From: Acetobacteraceae bacterium
Lineage (GTDB): Bacteria > Pseudomonadota > Alphaproteobacteria > Acetobacterales > Acetobacteraceae
Assembly: GCA_003506895.1 (NCBI GenBank)
Contig: DNXO01000112.1
Coordinates: forward strand, 1-31,556
Direction: 5' to 3'
DNA: 31,556 nucleotides
A program made the translations under genes and the position numbers. This document shows, piece by piece, positions 1 through 7,354 of this stretch. How positions within the stretch are numbered: position 1 is the first letter of the stretch; every line of letters starts with the position of its first letter. The notes beneath the pieces were generated by a model, which was not told the origin of the DNA, made no database searches, and worked only from the letters and a program-made list of their open reading frames with translations.

Positions 1-112
1 CGGGGACGATCGAGTGGGAGTGATTTAGGCCGTTTCGGCGGCGTCTGCCAACAATCGTAAAAAAACGCCATAATGAAATGAAGTAAATAAATTTATCTAT
101 CAGGGTCAATCG

Positions 113-223
113 CCGTCAGTTTGGAGGCAGTACTCCGATTTGACGGCGTCTCTGACGGTATAATCACCTCTTGCTCACGTCCAAAACTCGCTATACCGTC
201 AACCCGGTGAGGTCGATTGACGG
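113..223. promoter_or_regulatory. Cluster of TGACGG motifs upstream of integrase pseudogene
   Basis: Five copies of TGACGG or its complement lie within 111 bases: 113-118 (complement), 141-146, 153-158, 196-201 (complement) and 218-223. Two of them belong to a perfect 10-base inverted repeat, TGACGGTATA at 153-162 and TATACCGTCA at 192-201. The stretch is AT-rich compared with its surroundings and ends just before the integrase ribosome binding site. Such clusters are typical of integrase arm-type or excisionase binding sites, or of an operator for the integrase promoter. Assignment to integrase control is inference. Confidence 0.4.
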
Positions 224-246
224 TATTTTTCTCAGAGGTGAGAGCG

Positions 247-1026
247 ATGCTGATGGACGTGGCCTTTAAGAACCTGAAACCCAAGGAAAAACCGTACAAG
301 GTGGCGGATTGCGACGGCATGTATGTCGTCGTCGCGCCGTCGGGAACTGTCACTTTCAGGCTCGACTATCGGCTGAATGGCAGGCGCGAGACCGTCACTT
401 TCGGCCAGTACGGTCCGGCCGAACTATCCCTCGTCCGTGCCCATGATATGACGATCGGTGCGCGCCGCTCGGGCATGGAATGCAATGCTCTCGCCCACGA
501 AAAGCAGCACGCGAAGCGGCGGATCAAGGGAGCAAAGAGCGTCGGCGACTTCGGGGCAAGGTGGCTTTCCACCGCGACGATGGCCGACATCACCTGCGCG
601 ATGCCCGCGCCATTTTCGAGCGGGAGCTGGTCCCGACCCGCGGAAATCGCCCTCCGCACGAAATCACGCCGGATGATCATCGACCGCTGTGCGCTAAGAT
701 CGTCGAACGCGGCGCGCCGACGACGGCAATCCATGCTCGCCACATCATCAAACAGATTTACGGCTTTGCGATTTTGCATGGGGAGAAGGTCGCCAACCCG
801 GCCGACGAAGTCGGCCCCGCATCGATCGCCACCTTTGTGGCCAAGGACCGATCGCTGTTCTCGGATCGAGCTGCTTATCATGCTCAAGCAGCTTGAACAT
901 GTGGCCACGCTTCCGACGATCCGACCTCGGATACGCCTGTTCCTGCTTACGATGGTGCGCAAGAGCGAGCCGCAGGACACAACCTGGGATGAGGTGGATT
1001 TCGAAAACGACCCCAAGCGGACAATT
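247..1026 (+). pseudogene. Decayed P4-type tyrosine recombinase/integrase
   Basis: The start is ATG 247, six bases after GAGGTG (235-240). The first ~110 codons read as the arm DNA-binding domain (DUF4102 type) of phage P4-like integrases, with text such as KNLKPKEKPYKVAD. Near 605 homology moves to the third frame (IFERELVPTRGN, then HEITPDDHRPLCAKIVERGA and KQIYGFAILHGEKVANP, the core-binding domain). Near 860 it returns to the first frame (MLKQLEHVATLP, then LFLLTMVRKSEPQDTTWDEV, the start of the catalytic domain). At 1027 the reading runs into a palindromic repeat, so most of the catalytic domain, including the R-H-x-x-R box and the tyrosine, is missing. Two frameshifts and a truncation make it inactive. 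Family assignment is from recognisable text and is firm; the exact frameshift positions are approximate. Confidence 0.85.
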
Positions 1027-1100
1027 ATACCAGCCGCCCGAAGCTTCGACTCTTTTGTCAGTCGGCGGGCGGCTGGTATCCTATTGATTTGGCGCGCGGC
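1027..1100 (+). repeat. Palindromic repeat element, copy 1
   Basis: A perfect 14-base inverted repeat (ATACCAGCCGCCCG at 1027-1040, its complement at 1066-1079) encloses a HindIII-like AAGCTT and an inner CGACT/AGTCG stem, a 53-base core. The next 21 bases (CCTATTGATTTGGCGCGCGGC) recur beside the copy near 31 kb, so the full unit is about 74 bases. This copy truncates the integrase pseudogene. Related copies lie at 5407-5459 and 31026-31099. Confidence 0.85.
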
Positions 1101-1121
1101 CGCCCCACCAACCCCGCGCGC

Positions 1122-1151
1122 ATACCAGTCGGCCCATGGGGCCGCTGGTAT
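1122..1151. repeat. Second short palindrome next to repeat copy 1
   Basis: ATACCAGTCGGCCC, a short loop, and GGGCCGCTGGTAT form a near-perfect hairpin with the same ATACCAG/CTGGTAT ends as the main repeat. The pair 1027-1079 and 1122-1151 looks like a two-palindrome (BIME-like) unit. It sits about 30 bases before the ribosome binding site of the methyltransferase gene, so it could end transcription from the left or fold in the leader. Confidence 0.6.
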
Positions 1152-1197
1152 TACATGCTAGTCTCGCGAGCCATCAAACGGACGGAGGATGATAGCA

Positions 1198-2010
1198 ATG
1201 TTGGAAACGGACAAGGTGTTCGCTGGCTCGATTCCGGAAAACTACGACCGCTATATGGTGCCGTTGATTTTCGAGCCGTTCGCCGCGGATGTTGCCCAAC
1301 GAGCAGCGTCCTTCGCGCCAAGCGCCGTTTTGGAAACCGCCGCGGGCACCGGGGTTGTCACCCGCGCATTGGCGCCAAAACTGTCCCCCGGCGCAAGCTA
1401 TACCGTAACCGACCTCAACCAGCCGATGCTCGACTACGCCGCTTCGCGACAAGCTCCAGACAGTCGCATCAAATGGCGACAAGCGGATGCTCTGGCGCTA
1501 CCGTTTGAAAATGCGGCCTTCGATCTCGTTTGTTGTCAGTTTGGCGCGATGTTCTTTCCCGACCGCCCTTCTGCCTACCGCGAAGCAAAGCGAGTCCTGA
1601 AGCCCGGAGGGCATCTTTTGTTCAGCGTATGGGATCGCATCGAGGAGAATGTATTCGCGGATGATGTGACGAATGCTCTCGCAAGGATTTTTCCGAACGA
1701 TCCGCCGCGCTTTCTGGCACGCACGCCGCACGGCTACCACGATACGGCACTGATCCGTAGCGAGCTGGAGGACGCAGGTTTCTCCCGCGTGGTGATCGAA
1801 ACGAGAGCCGAACAAAGCCGAGCATCCTCGCCGCGCCTTCCCGCCGTTGCTTATTGTCAGGGAACTCTTCTTCGCAACGAGATCGAGGCCAGAGAGGCGG
1901 GAAAACTGGAAGCTGCAACCGACTACGCCGCATCCGCGATTGCACACAGACATGGCAGCGGCGAGGTTTCCGCCAAAATTCAAGCACACGTGATCGTGGC
2001 TGTGGTCTAA
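1198..2010 (+). CDS. Class I SAM-dependent methyltransferase
   Basis: 270 residues. ATG 1198 is preferred because GGAGG (1184-1188) lies nine bases before it; ATG 1189 would directly touch that site. Residues 44-52 (VLETAAGTG) are the SAM-binding motif I, and the acidic TDLNQPML follows at the end of strand beta-2. DALALPFENAAFDLVCCQFG (around 97-116) matches motifs II-III, and RVLKPGG (132-138) is the usual post-motif of UbiE/MenG-like and related small-molecule methyltransferases. The fold and cofactor are clear, the substrate is not. No metabolic partner is adjacent: a repeat lies upstream and a flavin reductase is convergent downstream, so it is probably monocistronic. Confidence 0.88.
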   Translation: MLETDKVFAGSIPENYDRYMVPLIFEPFAADVAQRAASFAPSAVLETAAGTGVVTRALAPKLSPGASYTVTDLNQPMLDYAASRQAPDSRIKWRQADALALPFENAAFDLVCCQFGAMFFPDRPSAYREAKRVLKPGGHLLFSVWDRIEENVFADDVTNALARIFPNDPPRFLARTPHGYHDTALIRSELEDAGFSRVVIETRAEQSRASSPRLPAVAYCQGTLLRNEIEAREAGKLEAATDYAASAIAHRHGSGEVSAKIQAHVIVAVV

Positions 2011-2244
2011 GCGCTGGAATATCCTGTTCCGGCACTTCGCGACATTCCGCTGCTACGCAGCCATTGCGTCGCTTGCGGAGTGAAGCGGACATGAACCGAA
2101 TTTGTGAGTACGCGGCCTAGGCGAAAAACGTTGGAGAAGAGGCAATTCCTGGCGATTGAACACGATTGGAGTTTTTGAATGAAGCCAGAATTTTCCCAAT
2201 GAAATCAGCAGATCAAAGGACGATAAACATTGCTTCTGTCCGCA

Positions 2245-2877
2245 TCACCGGTCGCGTTGGCCGGCCACATAGCCTCCCCCGTCCGTCGGACGTAGCGCCT
2301 CGAACAGTTCGCCCATGGTTGCATAATCGCGATAGCCACAGCGCGCGATTGGTTGTGCCGCCGCCGTATCAAAGCGTCCGTTCCGGATGTATTCATCGGC
2401 GATATGCACGCCAACGACCTGTCCGATGATCAACCAACCCTCCAGCGCTTTGCCATGAACATCGTGCAACCGCATGGAGCTGACCACGCGGCATTCCAGT
2501 GAGGCCGGAGTAGCGGCGACCCGCGGTGCCTTCACGATGCGCGATGGCGCCGTCGCAAGTCCGGCGGCCTGGAACTCATCTTCTCCAGCGGCCAGATCGC
2601 CCGAGGAAATGTTCATCGCATCGAAAAGCGGCCGGGTACTGAGATTGAACACGAATTCGCCGGTCGCGATGGCATTGGCCGCGCTGTGCTTCATCGTTTC
2701 GCTGCTGAACGCCAGCATCGGCGGGTTCGAGTGAACAGCGTTGAAAAAGCTGTACGGCGCGAGATTGGGTCGTCCGTCGCTATCCACTGTCGAAATCCAG
2801 CCGATCGGCCGCGGCGCGATGATTGCCTTGAAAGGATCATGGGGCAAACCGTGGCCAAGTCGAGGTTCGTAGAACAT
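2245..2877 (-). CDS. Flavin reductase-like FMN-binding split-barrel protein
   Basis: 210 residues. The N-terminus reads PHDPFKAIIAPRPIGWISTV, then GRPNLAPYSFFNAVHSNPPM, which is the characteristic start of the flavin reductase-like family (split beta-barrel, non-covalent FMN). The conserved GEFVFNL follows near residue 95. Family members reduce flavin with NAD(P)H, often for a partner monooxygenase, or act as FMN proteins of unknown substrate. No oxygenase lies next to it. The ATG at 2877 has no clear Shine-Dalgarno sequence. The gene converges on the methyltransferase to its left, and the 234 bases between them hold nothing I recognise. Confidence 0.85.
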   Translation of the reverse strand: MFYEPRLGHGLPHDPFKAIIAPRPIGWISTVDSDGRPNLAPYSFFNAVHSNPPMLAFSSETMKHSAANAIATGEFVFNLSTRPLFDAMNISSGDLAAGEDEFQAAGLATAPSRIVKAPRVAATPASLECRVVSSMRLHDVHGKALEGWLIIGQVVGVHIADEYIRNGRFDTAAAQPIARCGYRDYATMGELFEALRPTDGGGYVAGQRDR

Positions 2878-3308
2878 AGCGACATCAAAACCTTCTATCT
2901 ACAGGCGGTGCGCGATAACATCGTTTGGCCTCGGACTAATACATCGTTTCCAGGAAGCCAACCATTTGGGCCGATCCCCATGCCGGCCATCCATCTGGTA
3001 GCCTATGCCATCATTCACCTCAAACATGTTGATAAGGCGACAATGGCGGCACGGCGGTCCGCGATGACAGCCCGCGTCCCGGCCGCGCGCCGGGATCACC
3101 ACCGGTGGCCGGGCCTGGCTGGTTTCGCTGGCGTGCAAGAAGGCCAAGGACGTTGGCAAGACAAATCTCGAAGCTGGCCCGTCCAGGGCGTGATGGGCAG
3201 GGCCACGGAGCCACTGCTGAGGCACGCAGGAGGCTGTTCCAAGACTTGCTCCAAAGTGGAGGGATTTCGGAACACCGTTTCAAGGAATCCATCTGAAGTT
3301 ATCGAAAT
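2878..3308. other. Gene-poor stretch between flavin reductase and tRNA-Arg
   Basis: About 430 bases without a convincing gene. Short ORFs on both strands show no family resemblance and look like GC-rich shadow frames. It lies on the 3' side of tRNA-Arg, a common integration point, but I see no integrase, no duplicated tRNA end and no transposase text in it. Confidence 0.5.
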
Positions 3309-3385
3309 TGGCGCGCCCTGGTGGATTCGAACCACCGACCCACAGCTTAGAAGGCTGTTGCTCTATCCTACTGAGCTAAGGGCGC
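3309..3385 (-). tRNA. tRNA-Arg (anticodon TCT)
   Basis: Read on the minus strand the sequence folds as a full cloverleaf. The acceptor stem is GCGCCCT/AGGGCGC, the D arm contains GCTC...GAGC, and the anticodon stem ACAGC/GCTGT encloses loop CTTCTAA, giving anticodon TCT, which reads AGA arginine codons. The T arm is GGTGG-TTCGAAT-CCACC. The discriminator base is G and the 3' CCA is encoded in the genome (3309-3311 on the plus strand is TGG). All stems are perfectly paired. Confidence 0.97.
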
Positions 3386-3412
3386 CCAAAGCCAATGTCC
3401 GTACACTCTACT

Positions 3413-3441
3413 CTATTACCCCGCCAAAGCGCCCCTGCCAA
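3413..3441 (-). promoter_or_regulatory. Possible promoter of tRNA-Arg
   Basis: On the minus strand TTGGCA (3441-3436) and TAATAG (3418-3413) are separated by 17 bases and lie about 30 bases before the mature tRNA 5' end. The -35 fits well; the -10 matches the consensus only moderately, so this is tentative. Confidence 0.3.
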
Positions 3442-3498
3442 TTGTTGACGCGGATCGCCCTTTGGGTTGGAAAAGAACCAGCCGAGGGAACCTGTCCA

Positions 3499-4689
3499 TT
3501 GAACCGCATGCTGATCGCCATCGTGGCGATGTTCCTGCAACAAACCTGCGGTTCGGTGGGCCGGGTGCTGCCGGCGGTCCTCGCGCCGCTGATCATCCTG
3601 GAGCTGCACGCCGATCCATCCTGGGTCGGGGTCTATTTTGCCCTCTCTGCGTTGGCCGCACTGGTCGGCCAGTTGGGATCGGGCGGCTTCATCATCCGCC
3701 ATGGCGCGATCCGCATGAGCCAGATGGCCCTGCTGTCGACCGGAGGCGGCATGGCCGTCGCGATCGTCGGAGGTGCGGCCGGCTTCGTGCTGTCGGCCCT
3801 GGTCGGTAACGGCATCGCCGCCGTGGCAACCCCCGCCAGTTCCCAGTTGCTCGGTCGGTGGGCGGTCCGGCGATACGCACCGTTCGCGTTCTCCATCGCG
3901 CAGACCGCCATCCCCGCCGGCATCCTTCTGGGTGGGTCGCTTGGCCCCACACTGGCGCAATCGCTGGGCTGGCGTGGCACGATGCTGGCCAGCGCTGGTC
4001 TATGCCTGGCGGTGGCGCTGCTGCTGCAGCCGTTGCGCGGTCGGCTGGATACCGATCCCGACCCAACGCATCCGATCCACCTGTCGGACTTCGTCACGAC
4101 GGTGACCAGCGTGCTGGCGGTGCCGGAGTTGCGCGCGCTGTCATTCGCCTGCTTCGCTTTCAACGGGCTTCAGTCGGTGTTCACCGCCTATTTCGTGACG
4201 TATCTGGTGGCGCTGAGGTACGATCTGGTCGCGGCGGGATCGCTGTTCTCGATGGTCATCGCGATTGCCATCCCGTGCCGGATCCTGTGGGGCTGGGTCG
4301 GGAGTTTCTACGTGCCCCCCCGCTTCGTCATGGCCGGCCTGGCGTTCGGCATGGCGGTCAGCGCCGTATTGACGGGGGCGTTCTCGGCGACTTGGACAAC
4401 CCTGGCGATCGGGTTGGTCACCAGCGTCCTGAGTGCCACCGCGATGTCGTGGCACGGGATCCTGCTGTCGGAGTCCGCACGTCTCGCGCCGTTCGGCCGA
4501 GCGGGGTCGATAACGGGGGGCGTGCTGTCGTTTGGGCAGATGGGGGCGTTTCTGCTGCCGGCGGTGTTCTCGTTGCTGCTGCACGTCACGGGGGGATACG
4601 CGGCGGGTTGGGCGGTTTGCGCGATCCCGGCGATGCTGGTGGGGGTGAATTTGCTGCGGAAGAAGGTGACGATGCACGCGTCGCGGTAG
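3499..4689 (+). CDS. Major facilitator superfamily transporter
   Basis: About 396 residues, almost entirely hydrophobic, with roughly twelve membrane segments starting at MLIAIVAMFLQQTCG and ending near CAIPAMLVGVNLL. Charged inter-helix loops such as GGFIIRHGAIR and QPLRGRLDTDPDP fit the usual six-plus-six MFS layout. TTG 3499 is chosen because GAGGGA (3484-3489) lies nine bases upstream; ATG 3508 (three codons on) is the alternative. The open frame extends far upstream to 2686, but that part overlaps the tRNA and has no membrane character. The substrate cannot be read from sequence; the distant similarity is to drug or organic-acid permeases of the inner membrane. Confidence 0.87.
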   Translation: MNRMLIAIVAMFLQQTCGSVGRVLPAVLAPLIILELHADPSWVGVYFALSALAALVGQLGSGGFIIRHGAIRMSQMALLSTGGGMAVAIVGGAAGFVLSALVGNGIAAVATPASSQLLGRWAVRRYAPFAFSIAQTAIPAGILLGGSLGPTLAQSLGWRGTMLASAGLCLAVALLLQPLRGRLDTDPDPTHPIHLSDFVTTVTSVLAVPELRALSFACFAFNGLQSVFTAYFVTYLVALRYDLVAAGSLFSMVIAIAIPCRILWGWVGSFYVPPRFVMAGLAFGMAVSAVLTGAFSATWTTLAIGLVTSVLSATAMSWHGILLSESARLAPFGRAGSITGGVLSFGQMGAFLLPAVFSLLLHVTGGYAAGWAVCAIPAMLVGVNLLRKKVTMHASR

Positions 4690-4708
4690 CCTTGGGGCCA
4701 GGGGCTAC
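4686..4708 (+). terminator. Hairpin at the end of the MFS gene
   Basis: GTAGCC (4686-4691) pairs with GGCTAC (4703-4708) around a G-rich loop. The stem includes the TAG stop codon of the transporter. No T-run follows, so termination by this hairpin alone is uncertain. Confidence 0.35.
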
Positions 4709-4778
4709 GGCCTGACCGGATTTCGCGCCCATGCGGGATTGGGTGTAGAAAGCACCTCAAACAGGGGAGTCAGCCGAA

Positions 4779-5402
4779 ATGATCGTCGTCCACCACCTGA
4801 ACGATTCCAGATCCCAGCGCATTCTCTGGCTTCTGGAGGAACTGGGCGTCCCCTACGAGATCACTTTCTACCGGCGAGACGCCCAAACCCGCCTTGCCCC
4901 GCCCGAACTCAAAGCCATTCATCCGCTCGGAAAATCCCCGGTCATCACCGACAACGGCCGGGTGATTATCGAATCCGGCGCGATCATCGACTACATCATC
5001 CGCCACCACGGCAACGGCCGCTTGCAGCCCCGGATGGAAACCCCGGCCTACGACGACTACGTCCAATGGCTGCACTTCGCCGAGGGCTCCGCAATGCTCC
5101 CGTTGCTGCTGAAACTTTATGTCTCCAGACTGGGCGAAGCCGGCGCCCCGTTGCATCCAAGAATAGAAAGTGAAATCGCCAATCATCTTGGCTACATAAA
5201 CAACTGCCTGGCAGGAAAGCCCTACCTGCTTGGCGAAGCAATGACCGGTGCCGATATACAAATGAGCTTCGTAGGCGAAATCGCCGCAACGCGCACCGAC
5301 AGAACCGCCTACCCACATATCGATGCCTGGGTTCACCGCTTCCAGGCCCGCCCCGCCTACCAGGCCGCCCTGACCCGAGGCGGCCCCTATAGCTTCGCCT
5401 GA
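4779..5402 (+). CDS. Glutathione S-transferase family protein
   Basis: 207 residues. The N-terminal thioredoxin-like domain has HHLNDSRSQRILWLLEELGV (helix 1 with the glutathione-activating Ser in the DSRSQR stretch). It is followed by the cis-proline segment LGKSPVI and the gamma-glutamyl-binding ESGAIIDYI near residues 65-73. The C-terminal helical domain contains GADIQMSFV, the N-capping box typical of GSTs. A GGGGAG sequence lies before the ATG. It probably acts in cytoplasmic detoxification. It follows the MFS gene by 89 bases, so co-transcription is possible, although a hairpin lies between them. A copy of the palindromic repeat begins five bases after its stop. Confidence 0.92.
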   Translation: MIVVHHLNDSRSQRILWLLEELGVPYEITFYRRDAQTRLAPPELKAIHPLGKSPVITDNGRVIIESGAIIDYIIRHHGNGRLQPRMETPAYDDYVQWLHFAEGSAMLPLLLKLYVSRLGEAGAPLHPRIESEIANHLGYINNCLAGKPYLLGEAMTGADIQMSFVGEIAATRTDRTAYPHIDAWVHRFQARPAYQAALTRGGPYSFA

Positions 5403-5406
5403 AACC

Positions 5407-5459
5407 ATACCAACCGCCCGAAGCTTCGACTCTTTTATCAGTCGGCGGGCGGCTGGTCC
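5407..5459 (+). repeat. Palindromic repeat element, copy 2
   Basis: Nearly identical to the 53-base core at 1027-1079: ATACCAACCGCCCG, AAGCTT, CGACTCTTTTATCAGTCG, then CGGGCGGCTGGT. The last two bases differ and the 21-base flank is absent. It lies exactly between the convergent GST and DNA methyltransferase genes and could serve as a bidirectional terminator through its long stem. Confidence 0.8.
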
Positions 5460-5542
5460 CGGGCATGGGCTGGTCATCCCCGCTTTGTCGGACGAGGAAG
5501 GCCAGCCCCGTTGCCATCGAGCGGACCCGAAAGAGCCCGCCC

Positions 5543-6703
5543 CTACCGCCGCACCGCCATGACAATCCGGTTGGTATTCGTCCCGCCGCGATTATTGCCA
5601 ACGCCCCAGCAATTCGCTGTCTTGGTGAAATCCTGCTGGTTCACCATCACCCCCAGCACCTCGAAAGGCAGCCCCTCGATCGCCGCCGCGACATGCCGCT
5701 CCAGCAGCACCTTCCCGCCGCGCACTTCCCCAACCTCGAACGCCACGAACCCGCCCGGCCGCACCACCCGCGCGAACTCGACGAATCCCCGCCGGACAAA
5801 CGCCTCCCAGTCCGCGATGCCGCGATGCTTGTCGATCCGCACATCCCCCGCATCGATCCCGGCGAACCAGCACCGCAGCCAGTTGTCGCCTTCGTAATCA
5901 ACCACATCCAGAAACGGGGGCGAGGTCACGATCAGGTCCACCGACCCATCCGCCAATCCCGGCGTCCGCTCCGCCGGCCCGGTCATCAGCACGGCGGGCG
6001 GATGCGGCGGCGGCATACCATCCGCCAGCAAAGTTCGTGTCTTCTTCAGGATAATCGCCCGCACATCCCGCACCGGAGGCACCTGCGAGCGAGCCTCGTT
6101 GATTTTCCGCTGCGACCGCGCCGAGACCGCTTGGTTCGGCGGCATCGTATAAACCGAGAAGAACCCCGGCGAGTGCCCCGTCAACCGGTTCAACGCCACC
6201 ATCCTGATCCAGGCATCCACCGGCTCATCCGCCCGAAGCGCGCGCCGCAACGCCTTGATCTGCCGCAGCGTCTCGGGATGGTAGAACGCCAGCAGGTCGG
6301 TATCGGCCGGATCGGCCGCCGCCGCCGCCGACAAGTCGATCGCCGCCAACCGGTCCCGCACGGCCTGGATCGGGGGCGGATCGAACCGAGGCCCCGACAA
6401 CATCGCGCTCAGTGGATTGACGTCGTTCGCCGCCGGTGCCCGCCCCATCAAGGCGGCCTGCACCGCCGTGGTCCCACGCCCCGAAAACGGATCGTAAACC
6501 CGATCCCCAGGCGAGGTCAGCCGCTCGATAAAAAACGCGGGAAGCTGGGACTTAAAGCAGGCTCGGTAGCTGATCTCATGGATCGAGTGGCCGCGCCGCT
6601 GCCCCGCGGTCCAGAACGCATTGACGAAATAGCGCAGCCCCGCTTCGTCAAAGACAACGGTCTGGGCACCGTCCAGACTAAACCGGCGCAGCCCGTCGAT
6701 CAC
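5543..6703 (-). CDS. DNA methyltransferase (N4-cytosine/N6-adenine type), solitary
   Basis: 386 residues from GTG 6703. That start shares GTGA with the stop of the upstream hydrolase gene, a typical coupled start; GTG 6763 is an in-frame alternative. DPFSGRGTT (about residues 71-79) is the SAM-binding FxGxG motif I. TSPPFLDVVDY (about 260-270) is the catalytic motif IV of amino-methyltransferases, followed by NWLRCWF. The conserved VRPGGFVAFEVGEV and a C-terminal NRGGTNTNRIVM follow. Motif order (I, long insertion, IV) differs from the beta class. The SPPF form is frequent in N4-cytosine enzymes but does not settle the base. No restriction enzyme is adjacent, so it is likely a solitary regulatory or protective methylase. 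Confidence 0.85.
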   Translation of the reverse strand: MIDGLRRFSLDGAQTVVFDEAGLRYFVNAFWTAGQRRGHSIHEISYRACFKSQLPAFFIERLTSPGDRVYDPFSGRGTTAVQAALMGRAPAANDVNPLSAMLSGPRFDPPPIQAVRDRLAAIDLSAAAAADPADTDLLAFYHPETLRQIKALRRALRADEPVDAWIRMVALNRLTGHSPGFFSVYTMPPNQAVSARSQRKINEARSQVPPVRDVRAIILKKTRTLLADGMPPPHPPAVLMTGPAERTPGLADGSVDLIVTSPPFLDVVDYEGDNWLRCWFAGIDAGDVRIDKHRGIADWEAFVRRGFVEFARVVRPGGFVAFEVGEVRGGKVLLERHVAAAIEGLPFEVLGVMVNQQDFTKTANCWGVGNNRGGTNTNRIVMAVRR

Positions 6704-7353
6704 TGCAGGAACGGGTTGTTCGCCTTCTCCGCCCCGATCGAGGATCCCGGCCCATGCCCACACAGAAACGACATATCGTCGCCCAGGGGCAGCAGTTTGG
6801 TCTTGATCGCGTCGATCAGTGCGGCCGTATCACCATACGGAAAGTCGGTGCGCCCGACCGATCCCTGGAACAGCACGTCGCCCACCAGGGCAAACCGAGC
6901 CTCTTTGTTGACGAAGACCAAGGATCCGGGGGTGTGACCGGGGCAGTGCAACACCTCAAACCGATGCGGCCCCAGGGCCAGCATCTCGCCCTCCGCCATC
7001 CAGCGATCAGGCGTCACATTCGAAGCGACGAAACCGTACGCGGCTGCCTGTTCGGCAATCCCGTTCAACAGGAACTCGTCGCGTTGATCCGGCCCCTCGA
7101 CCGGCACCGCGGCGCCGTATTTCGCGGTGAGCGCATCACGCAATCCGGCCGCGCCACCCGCATGGTCCAGATGCCCGTGGGTCAGCACGATCTTCTCGAT
7201 CACCGCCCCGGTTTGCTCGATGGCCGCCAGGATGCGGTCCACGTCGCCGCCAGGATCGACGACCATGCCGGCCTTGCTTTCGTCGTCCCACAGGATCGCA
7301 CAGTTCTGCTGAAACGGCGTGACCGGGACGATCGCCCCTCGCAATTGCCCCAT
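6700..7353 (-). CDS. Metallo-beta-lactamase-fold hydrolase (glyoxalase II-like)
   Basis: 217 residues. LTHGHLDHAGG carries the HxHxDH zinc-binding motif (His59, His61, Asp63, His64). HCPGHTPGSLVFV supplies a further histidine, LVGDVLFQGSVGRTDFPYGD the bridging aspartate, and FLCGHGPGSSIGAEKANNPF the final histidine. This pattern is that of the YcbL/hydroxyacylglutathione hydrolase-like subgroup, which cleaves thioesters such as S-lactoylglutathione. It is shorter than classical GloB because it lacks the C-terminal helical domain. The ATG lies one base after the stop of the PDZ gene, and its own stop overlaps the methyltransferase start, so the three are translated as one operon. Confidence 0.92.
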   Translation of the reverse strand: MGQLRGAIVPVTPFQQNCAILWDDESKAGMVVDPGGDVDRILAAIEQTGAVIEKIVLTHGHLDHAGGAAGLRDALTAKYGAAVPVEGPDQRDEFLLNGIAEQAAAYGFVASNVTPDRWMAEGEMLALGPHRFEVLHCPGHTPGSLVFVNKEARFALVGDVLFQGSVGRTDFPYGDTAALIDAIKTKLLPLGDDMSFLCGHGPGSSIGAEKANNPFLQ

Positions 7354-7354
7354 C

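Noticed and set aside
2878..3308. Small plus-strand ORF at 3105-3296 and overlapping minus-strand ORFs
   Set aside because: No recognisable domain, no ribosome site and several competing frames; not supported as a gene.
247..3385. An integrative element between the integrase remnant and tRNA-Arg
   Set aside because: The integrase is 2.3 kb from the tRNA, and I find no duplicated tRNA 3' end near it; the only shared text is a short TGGCGCGC.
2686..3498. Upstream extension of the MFS transporter frame
   Set aside because: It passes through the antisense of the flavin reductase and the tRNA-Arg gene and has no membrane character; a start with a ribosome site exists at 3499.
5465..6937. A 490-codon plus-strand open frame opposite the DNA methyltransferase
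   Set aside because: Composition is dominated by Arg, Pro and His, and the opposite strand carries clear methyltransferase motifs.
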